Assembly (NCBI GenBank): GCA_964030475.1
Contig: CAXIPT010000001.1
Location: forward strand, 4,090,849-4,154,848
DNA length: 64,000 nt
Direction: 5' to 3'
DNA from: Tethya wilhelma
Lineage: Eukaryota; Porifera; Demospongiae; Tethyida; Tethyidae
A program made the position numbers and the translations under genes. Below, in pieces: positions 23,075 to 34,400 of the stretch; position 1 is the stretch's first letter, and each line of letters opens with the position of its first letter. The notes beneath the pieces were generated by a model that was not told the DNA's origin, ran no database searches, and saw only the letters and a program-made list of their open reading frames with translations.

Positions 23075-26000
23075 AATAACTCTAGGGGAACATACTGTAT
23101 CTTTTGAGAAAAGAGCAATCGAATGCAGCACTGCAGCTTGACCAGCTGAGGCAAGCAGGCATCTTGGTCGGTCGAAGTGAGCAATGATTGCATAGCCACA
23201 CACAGCTGCTCACTACAGCCCATTGCAGCCTCCAAGAATGGCATCCACTCTAGCAGTGTCTCTCTGAGCTCGGGCCAGAAGTGACCGTCCTTCAACGATA
23301 GCAGCTCTGTCAAAACGTGGCACGCAATTGCAGAAACAGTTTCTGAAGCCGAGACTGCACCACTCGTACACAGTGAGCATACGATGTCAAATAAACTTCA
23401 TACAACCAGGTTACCTGAAAGGAACCATTTCTGTTCACAGTGTGGTCTTTGTTTGTCCTCCCCACTGTGAGGATGTCGTGCAGTGAAATCACTGATTGGA
23501 TGGGGAATGAGAAGGACTGCTCTTCACTGAGATCACTGTGGGATATGATCAGCTTTGAAAGTTGAGTATACGCCCAAACACGGATTCTGCAGTGAAAATA
23601 AAATAAATTCACTGCGAGAACATTGTAAAGATAAAAAATAAAACAACAACAACAACAACAACAACAACAAAACTCTAGGGGAACATACTGTATCTTTTGA
23701 GAAAAGAGCAATCGAATGCAGCACTGTAGCTTGACCAGCTGAGGCAAGCAGGCATCTTGGTCGGTCGAAGTGAGCCATGATTGCATAGCCACACACAGCT
23801 GCTCACTGCAGCCCATTGCAGCCTCCAAGAATGGCATCCACTCTAGCAGTGTCTCTCTGAGCTCAGGCCAGAAGTGACCATCCTTCAATGATAGCAGCTC
23901 CGTCAAAATGTGGCACGCAATCGCAGAAACAGTTTCTGAAGCCGAGACTGCACCACTCGTACACAGTGAGCACACGATGTCAGGATCAATGATGAGAGAG
24001 ACGTGGGATGGTGACAAGCTGGTCCCTGCTTCATTCACCACACCACCGTGGGTGGCATTGGAAGGCAGGCGTCCACTCAAGAGTACCTATGAGAACATAT
24101 GGGTGCATATGGTTAATATTTTTATGTGGAAAGTCAAAATTCAATGCCTCCAATAGAGGATAATGGAAGCCACTACAAAGAGAAATTCAAATACGCATGC
24201 ATGGATGATTTGGGATGTGGCAAAATAATTATCTAAAATGGCTCATTCTATATGGAAAATTTTCATTCAATTTTAGAGTGTATTGAAAAGTGTACACTCT
24301 TTATACCAAATCTCCATCAATGCTGGGGGGGGGAGTGTGTGAGGGGGGAGTTGTAACTCAAATGTGAAGTTATAACTCTTGTAAATCAAGGTGAGTTATA
24401 TCCTTTCACATTTTATAGCTGTTCAAGTCTGAAGGCTATACCTGATGCACATTCATGCAAGCATGAGATGTACCTATACTGTATACTGTAACAGGGTGGT
24501 CCACCCTGCATAACATAAAGGCGGAAATATTGGTGGGCATTTAATTTGGCGATTTTGCTCAGACCGCTTCCCACAAAAATATTGGAAGTTTTAAATTTGG
24601 CCTTTTCCTCCTTTGCGCAATGTATTGTAATAGAGCGAAAAAGAAGTTTACACGCATTTAATTTGGCGGTTTTTGCCCCAATCGCCAAACCGCCAAATTT
24701 AATGTATTGCCAATATTTGCACATTTACGGTAGTAGCAGAAACACTGATACAGCTACAGTATACGGTACACAGTTAACACAGGACACAGTATACAGTATA
24801 CAGTACAAAGTACGCAGTATACAGTACACAGTATACAGTATACAATACACAGTAAACAGTACGCAGTATGCAGTATGCAGTACGCAGTAAACAGTACGCA
24901 GTATGCAGTAAACAGTACGCAGTATGCAGTACGCAGTATGCAGTACGCAGTACGCAGTATGCAGTATGCAGTACGCAGTACGCAGTACGCAGTATGCAGT
25001 ACGCAGTACGCAGTACGCAGTATACAGTACGCAGTATGCAGTATGCAGTATGCAGTACGCAGTAAACAGTACGCAGTACGCAGTATGCAGTACGCAGTAC
25101 ACAGTACGCAGTACGCAGTACACAGTATACAGTATACAGTATACAGTATACAGTATGTGATACAGATCCACACACTCCTCACCTGTAATTGAGAGTACAC
25201 TGTGTCTCTGACTCCAGTTGATCCATGGTGGAGCAGCTTCAACAGTAATGTCTTTGCAGGGGCCCAATCTGCTGTCTGGTGGTCTTCTGACATGACACTA
25301 GCAGAGCCACTGTGTGGGATAGAGTTGCTAGTGAGTAATTTCATTTTACTGTATAGGCATTTTTTTTTCACGGGAAGCAATTTCCACAGAATTTGCAGAT
25401 TTGGGGGAGATCCTCAAAAAAAATATTGAAATCCATGGACTTCATCATGTAATACTATTGCAATGGCAAGCAAGACAATTCGTAAATCCACAAAATCCTA
25501 CTAATCTGCAAAATTTGATCCCCCACAAAATACACCTTATATGGTAATACATTGAAACTAACTAAGAGTACTTGTATACTCACATTTTAAAGCAGACTTT
25601 TACGGCCTCTGAAATGAACTCCTCGTTGCAAGCAAACCACAATCCTGGCAGTCCTTCAGAGGCCAGCCTCACAACTGACCCAAGACTACTACTACCACTA
25701 GGAGGGGAAACAGCAGACAGGAACATGGACATCTTTGAAAATGAAGCAGCCATCTCCTTCACTCTGAGAAACACCTACAGAACAGTGGGGGAAAGATCAC
25801 AGCATACATAAAATATCACTGCGCGTACAAAGAATCCCATACCCTACTGTTAGCTGTGTCTGCTACTTGAAACAATGGTAGCAGTCTCTCTAGCAAGTGA
25901 GGATGAGTCACACACAGCACGCCGTTCATCATTAGACCACTGAGAACACCAGACAAACAACCTAGTTCAGTCTGAGTTGTGTACAATGGCAAAGGCACAA

Positions 26001-28370
26001 CATTTGACACATAGAGCACTAAAACATCACCATATCAAAGAAAAGATTGAAATACCATTGCTGTGTTTTGATGAAGTGGTAAGAGCTTGCTCAAGCAATG
26101 AGCCAAAGACACAGTAACACAGCAGACCATCTGCAGCTGAGGTGTGGGCTGCTTGGCTTGTGCAGCCAATCTTCTCCATTTGGACAGACACTGAGACACA
26201 ACTGAACACAAACTCTCAATGCTTCCAACCAACTGCACTCTCTGAAACCATAAGCCAATAGGACCACAATGATTTCATCTTACCAAGACACTGAAAGGCT
26301 TGGTGCTTCTTAAATGTGAAAATACTTACCTCACTTTCACTCACACACCTCTCATGGCCCTCTAGCGATAAGAGATCCATAGCACTGATCAATAGCTGGA
26401 GACACTTAGAGACACACAAAGGTATTGGTGTGTGGTCTGATGAGAGAGCCCCTCCTTGGAGCTGAAGGCAGTCATGGTGAAGGCAGTGGGAGAGGAGGGT
26501 GGAGACAGTGGAGGCAGCGGAGAGACAGTAGTGCCTCACTGTGAGCTGCTGAGACTGAAGGTGCTTCAGTACCTCAGGAGGGAGTGACTCCAAGTCTTTG
26601 TGAGTCTTCTGTGGGGAAGTAATAAATACACACACACACACACACAGGTTGTGTATGATACTATGCTCCAAGTTTGTCATTGCACATACTTGTGAGATGG
26701 GTGCTGCTACTTGTAAGTGATCATTTTCAACAGTCGAGTCAAACGCGAGCTCTTCACCTTAAAGCAATACAGTACATCAAACCACACACTAGACAAAGAG
26801 AAGCTACATCTACAGGGAGCAATGGCTAACCACACAAAGAGAAAGTATCAGTGTGCATCATAGATGGGATCATTCTCTGGGCCACTTGGAGACACAGGAG
26901 CTCAGTGAACTTCAGCAGACAGTTGAGGATAGGGTGAAACTGATGTGAACTTCCACCAGAGGGCTCAAGAGATTTGAGCAAGCACTATAAATTATTGTCA
27001 CACGAGAGAAAAAATATTTTAATCCTCTCCAAAGTTCGATCAGCATACGTACTGTAGTATCTTTTGCTTACGTGCAGAAGGGCTGGTCTCTGTAGGAAGA
27101 GGTGGGCAGGAAAGTCCTGGAGGAGGACATCTTGAATGAACTCACACGACCTCAGCAAAGATTCCGGTGTGGGATTATGAAGACGACTGAAGAGAAGATG
27201 ATGAGGATGAGAATTAATACACAATACAATTCTATATAATTGTGGTATGCACCGAATTAGCGTGGTGAGACTATACCTCTGTGTAGTAGTCAAGATGTGG
27301 CTGTCATTGTTTGTGATTCTGATCCACTGAACATACCCTGCTCTAGTCAACGATCCATCTTCCTCTACAGGATAATAGTCCGGTACATTGGGCACACCCA
27401 CACTGGATGCAGTGTATGCAAGCTCCAGGCCAGCGGATCCCAATCCACCATGTTCATTCTCCTCCTCTTCCACACTCTGTCTCATCACAGAGGATGCAGT
27501 GCGAGAATGAGCGCCATGATCGCTGCTAGGAGGAGTCGAGGGAGGAAAGTTGGCCTTGAGTTTCTGCAAGTACTGCTGGGGGAGAGCATGTCTCAAGGAA
27601 GGTGGCGAGTCCATTAAGGTGCTGTGAAGTCCAAACGACTCTCTGGAGATTTGTGGATAGCTGCCAAAATCAGTTGTGGATCCACCTGATGAATATGTGG
27701 TGTGACTCCCACTACTGCTGAGAGCAGCTGCCTCCTGGTCTACTCTCAGTGACACACCAGGGGGCCTTGTCAGAGAGGCACCACTCTCTCCTCCATCAAA
27801 GCTAGCAGCTGCCATCTGTGTCATCGAGGAAGAGGTGAGTGTGGAGGAAGGAGGTAGCTTGAGGAGATGCTCCACAGCTTCATCGATGGAGGGATGCAGT
27901 GACGAGTCACAGTGTAGTCTCAATTGAGAGAGAAATTCCACACCACCAATTTCAACTAGTGTCTTGGCTGCAGCTTCATGCTAAATTGAGAATCAGGAAC
28001 GTAACAAATGTTTGATTGTGTTCAACTAGCAGTAACTTATGAGCTATCTACCTGGGTGAGTTGTGCTATGAGGGAGAGAGCCTGGGATTCCATTGCCCAT
28101 TCATCAAAGTTGAACCACTCAAGAAGATGAGACAAGAAGCTTCTTTCATGGACCAACTCTGACATGGTGAGGAGGCTGTTTCTCAACTTGAAAATGATGC
28201 TCCTAAGACTGCGACAGCGTACCTCAACCAGGGGGTGGTCTATAAATGATATGTGTGTGTACAAACTGGTATCTTTTTCTTCTAGTGAGAATTAGTTTTA
28301 TATATTTATAACTCTTACTAATTTTATCCAGTAGCTCTTTCAAAGGGTTCTCTCCTTTCTTCTCAGTCAT
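13982..28370 (-). CDS. RTTN: Rotatin (RTTN), centriole/cilium HEAT-ARM protein
   Basis: Rotatin is a large armadillo/HEAT-repeat protein of centrioles and ciliary basal bodies; human RTTN has about 2,200 residues. More than 35 exons run from ATG 28370-28368 to TAA 13984-13982. By rough count they give about 2,100-2,200 residues. The N-terminus is diagnostic: [18 protein letters not shown]...[24 protein letters not shown]. Exon 3 (27980-27277) holds a low-complexity Ser/Pro linker. Further recognisable blocks are [20 protein letters not shown] (about 18960), [20 protein letters not shown] (18670) and [20 protein letters not shown] (about 15720). The last exons are 15232-15171 and 14061-13982 ([20 protein letters not shown]). 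Introns carry a TIR element, a fold-back element, a 7-bp satellite and a partial duplication. A few exon limits (near 17270, 17410 and 21470) lack clean donors and are approximate. Confidence 0.9.
14317..15143. mobile_element. Non-autonomous DNA transposon with 29-bp TIRs
   Basis: The ends TTACTCAGGTGCATTAAGGA... (14317-14345) and the reverse complement of ...TCCTTAATGTACCTGAGTAA (15115-15143) match with one mismatch over 29 bp. The 827-bp body fills most of the last rotatin intron and has no long ORF. It contains a hairpin GCCACGCCCACC...GTGGGTGTGGC at about 14471-14502. I could not define a clear target-site duplication. Confidence 0.7.
18779..18849. mobile_element. Short fold-back MITE
   Basis: GCCTCATTACCAGGCTCC at the left and GGAGCCTGGGAACGAGGC at the right pair over about 18 bp around a 35-bp loop. 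Same end family as the element at 13261-13492. It sits in a rotatin intron. Confidence 0.65.
20097..20437 (-). CDS. Truncated C48 (Ulp1-type) peptidase-like protein, 90 aa
   Basis: Two exons, 20437-20335 and 20266-20097, join in phase 1 and give 90 residues ending at TGA 20099-20097. The junction reads IEVQVQ then [20 protein letters not shown]. The tail [10 protein letters not shown]...[10 protein letters not shown] is typical of C48-family cysteine peptidases associated with transposons. DCGLYAI carries the nucleophile Cys and the usual Gln-rich approach. The histidine/aspartate half of the catalytic domain is absent; an acidic leader ([20 protein letters not shown]) stands in its place. 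So it is not an active protease by itself. It could be a decayed transposon gene or the last exons of a longer one. It runs in the same direction as its host, rotatin. Confidence 0.45.
20525..20610. repeat. Short tandem repeat, TTTTTGACAGGT units
   Basis: Four imperfect copies of a unit ending in TTGACAGGT, two followed by YTTGAGTAAAGG-like sequence, spaced about 22-27 bp apart. They lie just upstream of the C48-like mini gene inside the fold-back element. Confidence 0.6.
22759..23982. repeat. Tandem duplication of a rotatin exon pair
   Basis: Segment B (22759-23389) and segment A (23390-23982) are nearly identical and directly adjacent. Segment A holds the end of the rotatin exon 24086-23689 and the whole exon 23586-23415 ([20 protein letters not shown]). 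Segment B repeats both, but its first exon is cut at DIVCSLC with no acceptor in phase at the join. The copies differ by a few bases and by the length of an intronic (AAC)n tract (about 57 bp in B, 30 bp in A). Using only one copy gives a normal protein. Confidence 0.8.
24520..24725. repeat. Fold-back repeat in a rotatin intron
   Basis: GGAAATATTGGTGGGCATTTAATTTGGCG at the left pairs with CGCCAAATTTAATGTATTGCCAATATTT at the right, with a few mismatches, around about 140 bp. No coding content. Confidence 0.55.
24757..25160. repeat. 7-bp satellite (CAGTAYR)n, ~400 bp
   Basis: About 57 copies of a heptamer, mostly CAGTACG, CAGTATG or CAGTATA, with occasional CAGTAAA. Because 7 is not a multiple of 3 and the unit makes no stop in most frames, long open frames appear in several frames on both strands. 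They are artefacts of the repeat and not genes. It lies in a rotatin intron. Confidence 0.95.
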
Positions 28371-28445
28371 GGTGGTGAAAGGTGTACAGCAGTGTAGCAG
28401 GGGTTGATGCTTACCAAATTTCCCGCCAAAGGTCAAAGGTTGAAC
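28371..28445. promoter_or_regulatory. 75-bp divergent promoter RTTN / INTS2
   Basis: Only 75 bp separate the rotatin start codon (28370, minus) and the INTS2 start codon (28446, plus). Both 5' UTRs and the shared core promoter must fit here or overlap. I see no obvious TATA box. Confidence 0.5.
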
Positions 28446-31400
28446 ATGGTGAGCTCTTTATGGAAATTTGCTGTAATAAGTCCATGATCTATTTGCAGAG
28501 CAAGAACAAGATGCATCTATCAGTGGCAAGTCCAAAAGTCTTCAGTGCTTTGTTAGCAGGCAATGTGAAGGAATTGAACAGCTTCACGCAGAATGAGTTG
28601 AGACCATTTCTACCATGCTTGTGTCGAATGGTGTTGGGTTCCATCCCTACATCTTCTGTGGCAGAATCAACAATGAGTCACTGGGATGGCAAGCGTAAAG
28701 TCATCCATGCTCTTATAGCAGGAATGGAAGAGGCAAATGCCATCAAGAAATATCTAGAAATCGATTTCCAGGTGAACATGCATTTTAGCATAGATGATCT
28801 TAGTTTCTTTCCGATCATTCATGATGTATTCACTTTGTAGGAGTTGAAACAAGATGCACTAAGGGAGCAACAACTGTTGAAGAAGCTGGGTCCAAGTGAA
28901 GAGAGGGCCCAATCTCAGAGTGTGCTTGCTTCATCTGTTCAGTTTGGAGTAGCGATTGAGTTTGAGAGGAGCAACCATCTACGTCGCTTTCGACTGTTTC
29001 TAAGTGAAATGCTGAGAATCTTGAACAATCTTGACAACTCAGCTCCATTCAAGTTTGTCCAGTCTGACCTGTTTGAGTGTGAAGTTCACATGGAGGAAAT
29101 ATGCGACGTCATGTGCATTGCAGTAGCAGGTATATATTGTAGTGTTAGATGTTATATAGTATTATTGTAAGTACCGTATAGCGGGAAATTTTCGTGGGGG
29201 AAAATTTTTGCGAATTTCGCGGTTTGGCAGCTTTCCACGAAAATTTTCCCCCACGAAATTTGTAAGGTATGTGGTCGTCACGTAGTTGAGACGCAATCCA
29301 CGAAAATTTTCCTCGCGAATTTCTATTCCAGACGAAAACGCAAAAATTTTCCCCCACGAAAATTTCCCGCTATACGGTACTTTATTATCCTGTGTATTTT
29401 ATTTATCTGCTATAGAGCTTCCATCTTTGCTACCTGTGACTCAATTCTCAGAAGCTCTGCTCAGACTTGAAAAGGGTCCTCAATATCTTGCGAGGGTGAT
29501 AGCCAACATGCCCAACTGTTTTGACGATGGTAAGAAGTGAATCTTTAGTTGTGGAAATGTCATTATATGAATGAATAATTCACAGTTGTGAGTTCCCTTG
29601 TCCTCAATGGAGAGACACTGGATGAGGTATCTCTGGCAGGGCGGTGCAGGACAGCTGCCATCAGGATGATATGCCACATGCATCCTGCAAAGGCTGGTTA
29701 TGTCCAGTGGCTAGCTGTCTCTAACTGCAAGCATCCAACTCTGGCCCTTCTGCTAGCACTGGAGACTGACGAGAAGCATCCAAGGTATCACAATACTAAT
29801 TTGTGTGTGTGTCTGTTTAACTTTTAAGTTGTTAAATGTGAATTAAGCCCCTGAGAAGGGGCAGACAACAAATTCAAAGCAGTCTCATTGTGTGTCCTCC
29901 TCCACGGAAATCTTTAGTAAAAGGCGAAAGATTTATTCGCTCTGAAGGAAGACCAGAGTTNTTGTCCATGAATCAAATTCTTTTTCTGAAATGAAAATTA
30001 TATTCATAGGCACTTCCTGTTTGAAGCAAACCCACAAGCAAATCACGCTGCAGTGGTAGATATAAAAGCTCCACTGATGGGGTCAATCATACTCTGGTCT
30101 TCCTTCAGAGCGAATAAATCTTTCGCCTTTTACTAAAGATTTCCGTGGAGGAGGACACACAATGAGACTGCTTTGAATTTGTTGTCTGCCCCTTCTCAGG
30201 GGCTTACCAAATACCAATGAAAGTCTATACACAATATTATCTTGTATCTCTGTTTGTGCTTTCCCTCACATCAGACCAGATGCAAGTGGTCATCATCCCC
30301 TGGGTACGGAGCCTCTCAAGGCTGGCAAACAAGCTGGTGTTGTTACACTCCTACACAACATCATCATAGCTGGTGATGATCACACTAGAGCGTGGTTTGC
30401 ACAATACCTGAAGTGCATGCAGCAGAAGGTACCAGCCAACCTGAATCCTGTCACATAATATTATTATAATATTGTGTGTTTGGACACACACATACAGTAT
30501 CGTAGGCACAAATATTCTGCTGTGACTAAACTGAGGTTGTTCATCATGAGAAAACTTCACTCATTTTCAAAGTTGAAATCCAGACCACCCACCTCTTCTC
30601 TTTCGGCCCACACTACAAACCAAGAGTCAAAGGCTGAGAATAGAATCGCTGAAGAATCTGAACTGGTAATGGACACAGGCGATTCAGTACCTAGCTCAGG
30701 TGAAACGAAAACTGAAGACCCCGAGAAGGAAATAGAGACTCAAATGTCTACTGAAACTCTGGAAGAACTTGTAGATCAAATGGAGATTCAGATCAGTGAT
30801 CACGAAGATGAAGGCGATACTGAAGATTCCATGGAGAGCACTCAAGAGGACGAGAGTTCACATACCGAAGGGAAAAATGACCAGCCAGCATCGAAAGAGG
30901 AAACAGACAAAGTAAAAATGTCTGCTGTTGTAAGAGCAGCCACCGATGTCAGCAGTAGTGGTCCAGTCAGTGGTGGTTCAGCCGTGGAGAGTGGAGAAGT
31001 GAAGCCTGAACGAAGGAGAAGGCATTCTTCAATATTTGAGAAGATAGAGTTCCCCCCTATCTCCTTGGAGAAACAGCTCTCTGATGATGACATCATTGAA
31101 CTCATGGAGTTACTTCAGGTCAGTGTATAGTAACAGCACCTGTTAGGTGGATTGATTCACTCCTGAGCCATTGTGTTCCTTTAGGTCTGTTGTGCTTTGA
31201 AGACTCAGACACAAATGTACCTGAAAGAGGAAGAGGCAGCTGCTATTCTTAGCTTAATAGTGTGTTCATGTCCACCATTTTCTCCTGCTGGAGTTAGGTT
31301 CATTGAAATCACACTCTGTGTGTTGCTGGCATGTCCCTTCCTTATCAGGTAAGGCGCATGCTGTGTTAGATAAATGATTGTGTGTGCAAGATCCTGAATT

Positions 31401-34400
31401 GTCATCTTGTTTGTCTCCTTTACAGCATTGATGGTTGTCAAAGGGCAGTAGAGAGGTGGTTTAAATGGCTGCTAGAAAAACTTCCAGAGTTCGACAAGTA
31501 ACAGTTAACATTCTAACTCTTCATTCACAGTCATACCTCACTCCTTGCTGTGTTTAGGTCGTGTGGTGAACATTGCTCCTATGGTGAACTACTGTTGCTG
31601 ATAGCCATTCACTTGAGAGAGAAACAACTGGAACAAATTGAGGAGCTCATTTCAACCACTCTGGATATGAAAGTCTCAGTATGTATAGTGACATCTCTCT
31701 TCTTTATTGTAGCACTGCATCTTAACACCTTCCACTATACTTCAGAGCTCCCTTCGAAGCGGACATTTTTCTTCTCTGACAAAGCTCTTTCTTCGTGTGT
31801 TCAGTGAAGATGTACGTAAGAAGAACAAATGTCTATTACCAGTTATTATACGTTATTCTTTTCCCACAATAATTATTAGGTTGTTTGTGCACATGCTGTC
31901 AGTGTGTCACCTACTTCAAACCTCAATGCCAAGATGAGTGGTTATCTTCCAGTGCACTGTGTCCACCAACTCATCAAGATGAGAGTGTTCAGGAAGCACA
32001 GCATATCCATCAAGGTATTACTACTCTATGTTTTCAGCAATTAAAGAGCAAGAATAAAAATTAAGTATTTGTTTAGGATTGGATCTACCAGCAGATGTTG
32101 TCCATTTCCGAGCCACTCCATCCCACTCTCCCACCTCTCCTGCAAGACTTTGTCCATTCTGTTCTCCTCTCCTCCATCACTGTGGGGCCGAGGACAGCTG
32201 GCTACACCTCTAGTGGTGCTCCCGTCACTGTTAGCAACAACCACACTCCTTTCTCGGCTGAAGAGGTAGGTAGCATGTTGCACCTGTCTCGTATCAATGG
32301 GTGCTAGAGTGGTCAGCTTTGATACATGACTGTGTCCTGTAGGTTCTGGCCGTATTTGAAAAGGATCCTGATACCTGTGAGCCAAAGTACGCCATTCCCT
32401 CTCAGGTGCTGATGCTCTACTACATTCTACTCTACCAGGACTGCTACCTTGCTAATCTCAAACCGCTCTGTGAGTCAATGTAGACTTTGCCTGTCATTTC
32501 AAAGATGAGCTGACATTCAAGTATTGTCTTTTCTTTCCTATCTTGTGCAGTGATGCAGTCTGGTGGGTCAGCTCCACGTGCCTATGGTCCTAATGTGATA
32601 ACACAGATCCCGGTGAAGCACCTTCTTTCTCACTCTCAGCTCCACCATGCTAACTACTCCACCGTGTATCCCACCTTGCTCAAGCTGACAGCTACTCAGT
32701 TCCCTCAACTATGTCTTGTCTGTGAATGGCTCACTGAGAAGAAAGTCATTACAGGTTGGATCGGTGTAATGTTTTGTTTAACTCATTTAAGTGGCCTGTT
32801 TCAATCACAGTCACCAAGTTTGACCCTGTGTTGAAGATTTCCAGTCAAAAAGTGACTCCTGACACGGCAATGGAAGGTATAGTTGCTTGTTGTGTAGTTT
32901 GTCATCAGAAGGAATCTGTGGGAAAATACCACCACTGGTTGTGGTGATTGGAGTTAATGTTATTCATAGCAGCTTAATTGGCATTTTTGACGAAACCCAC
33001 AAGTATTTTGTAGTAAGCTCGACATATAAGTAGTGCAATTACACTACCAAAGCATTACTCTGGTCTTCCTTCAGAGCGAATAAATCTTTCGCCTTTTACT
33101 AAAGATTTCCGTGGAGGAGGACACACAATGAGACTGCTTTGAATTTGTTGTCTGCCCCTTCTCAGGGGCTTATGTTATTAAAAAAAAAAGAGAAGCATTT
33201 TATTTATTAATACACAAGTGTGTTGATTTCTTTTAATGTAGTTCTTAAGAACCTTAGCAGCAGCCCTTCTAGGGCATTGCTTCTCCTCAACCATCTCACA
33301 ACCCTCTCGTCTTCTGCCCTCATTCCTTACTCTGATGTCCTCACCTCCACCCTCCCTCTCTTGCTTGACTCACCAGCCATCTCAAGAAGAGTCCAGGCCC
33401 TCTATCTAACTCTCTGGGCTAAACTCAATGCAGTCATCCCAAGAAGGTAATATTATAGTCCTTTTTCATTTTCTGTGACTAAATTCCTGTTTGACTGCTC
33501 TGTTTTGTGTCCACACAGATTGTGGCTGAGTACGGTAAATGCCCTTCGACCAGCAGAAACCCTGTCAATGAGACCATTCACCCAGCAGAACCTTATTGAA
33601 GACCCTCTTATCCTCATGAGATGTGACCCAAGAGTCTTCAGGTGCTACTACAATGTTTATTTTTATCACAATGTTACACATATCAGTCTCTATCTTTGTA
33701 CAGGTGCCCACGGATTTTTGATATTCTCTTGAGAATCCTCTCAACTTACACGACAACTTCGAGAGCATGGCTTCAAGAAAGGTCCTACACCCAATCCTGT
33801 GCGGCTGTAGTGAGCCCGGAGTCATCATCACAAGCAAACCAGTTGTCCAAACAGGAAAGAGATGAGCTCTGTATTGCACTTGCCGCAGCACAAGAGAGTG
33901 CAATCATCCAACTTCTCCTTGAAGTCTGTTTGCCAACAGAGCAAGATAAAAAGGTATAGCTACCTGTGAGTGTATTATCTAGGGAAGAGCCTGCATGTGT
34001 GCAGTTGAGGTAAGAGGTGGCATTATTTGGGAAGCAATCTTGTACAGGATGAGTTGGAGTTTGGACCTCAGTTGACAGTACTTCAAGAGATCCGCTGCCT
34101 CGTGTGCTCATATCTTCACACCACCTTTATAGCAGATCCTAATCTGGTCAAACTAGTCCATTTTCAGGTGAGTTTCTGCTACAGGATACAATGGTCATAA
34201 TATTATTTTGTAGTTTTTATTTGAAATCACCACAGGGTTACCCAACGGAATTGTTGCCAATGATGGTATCAGGCGTACCATCCATGCATATCTGTCTTGA
34301 CTTCATCCCTGAGCTTCTAGCCCAACCTCAGACTGATAAGCAGGTATGCATGCACCTACGTATAAATGCTCACGTGTTGTACAATAACAGAAGATCAGAT

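Noticed and set aside
22980..23080. Poly-Leu/poly-Cys extensions of rotatin frames
   Set aside because: They are translations of the (AAC)n repeat past a splice donor.
24725..25380. Long open frames of 65-208 codons on both strands
   Set aside because: They are produced by the 7-bp satellite; only the rotatin exon ending near 25192 is real.
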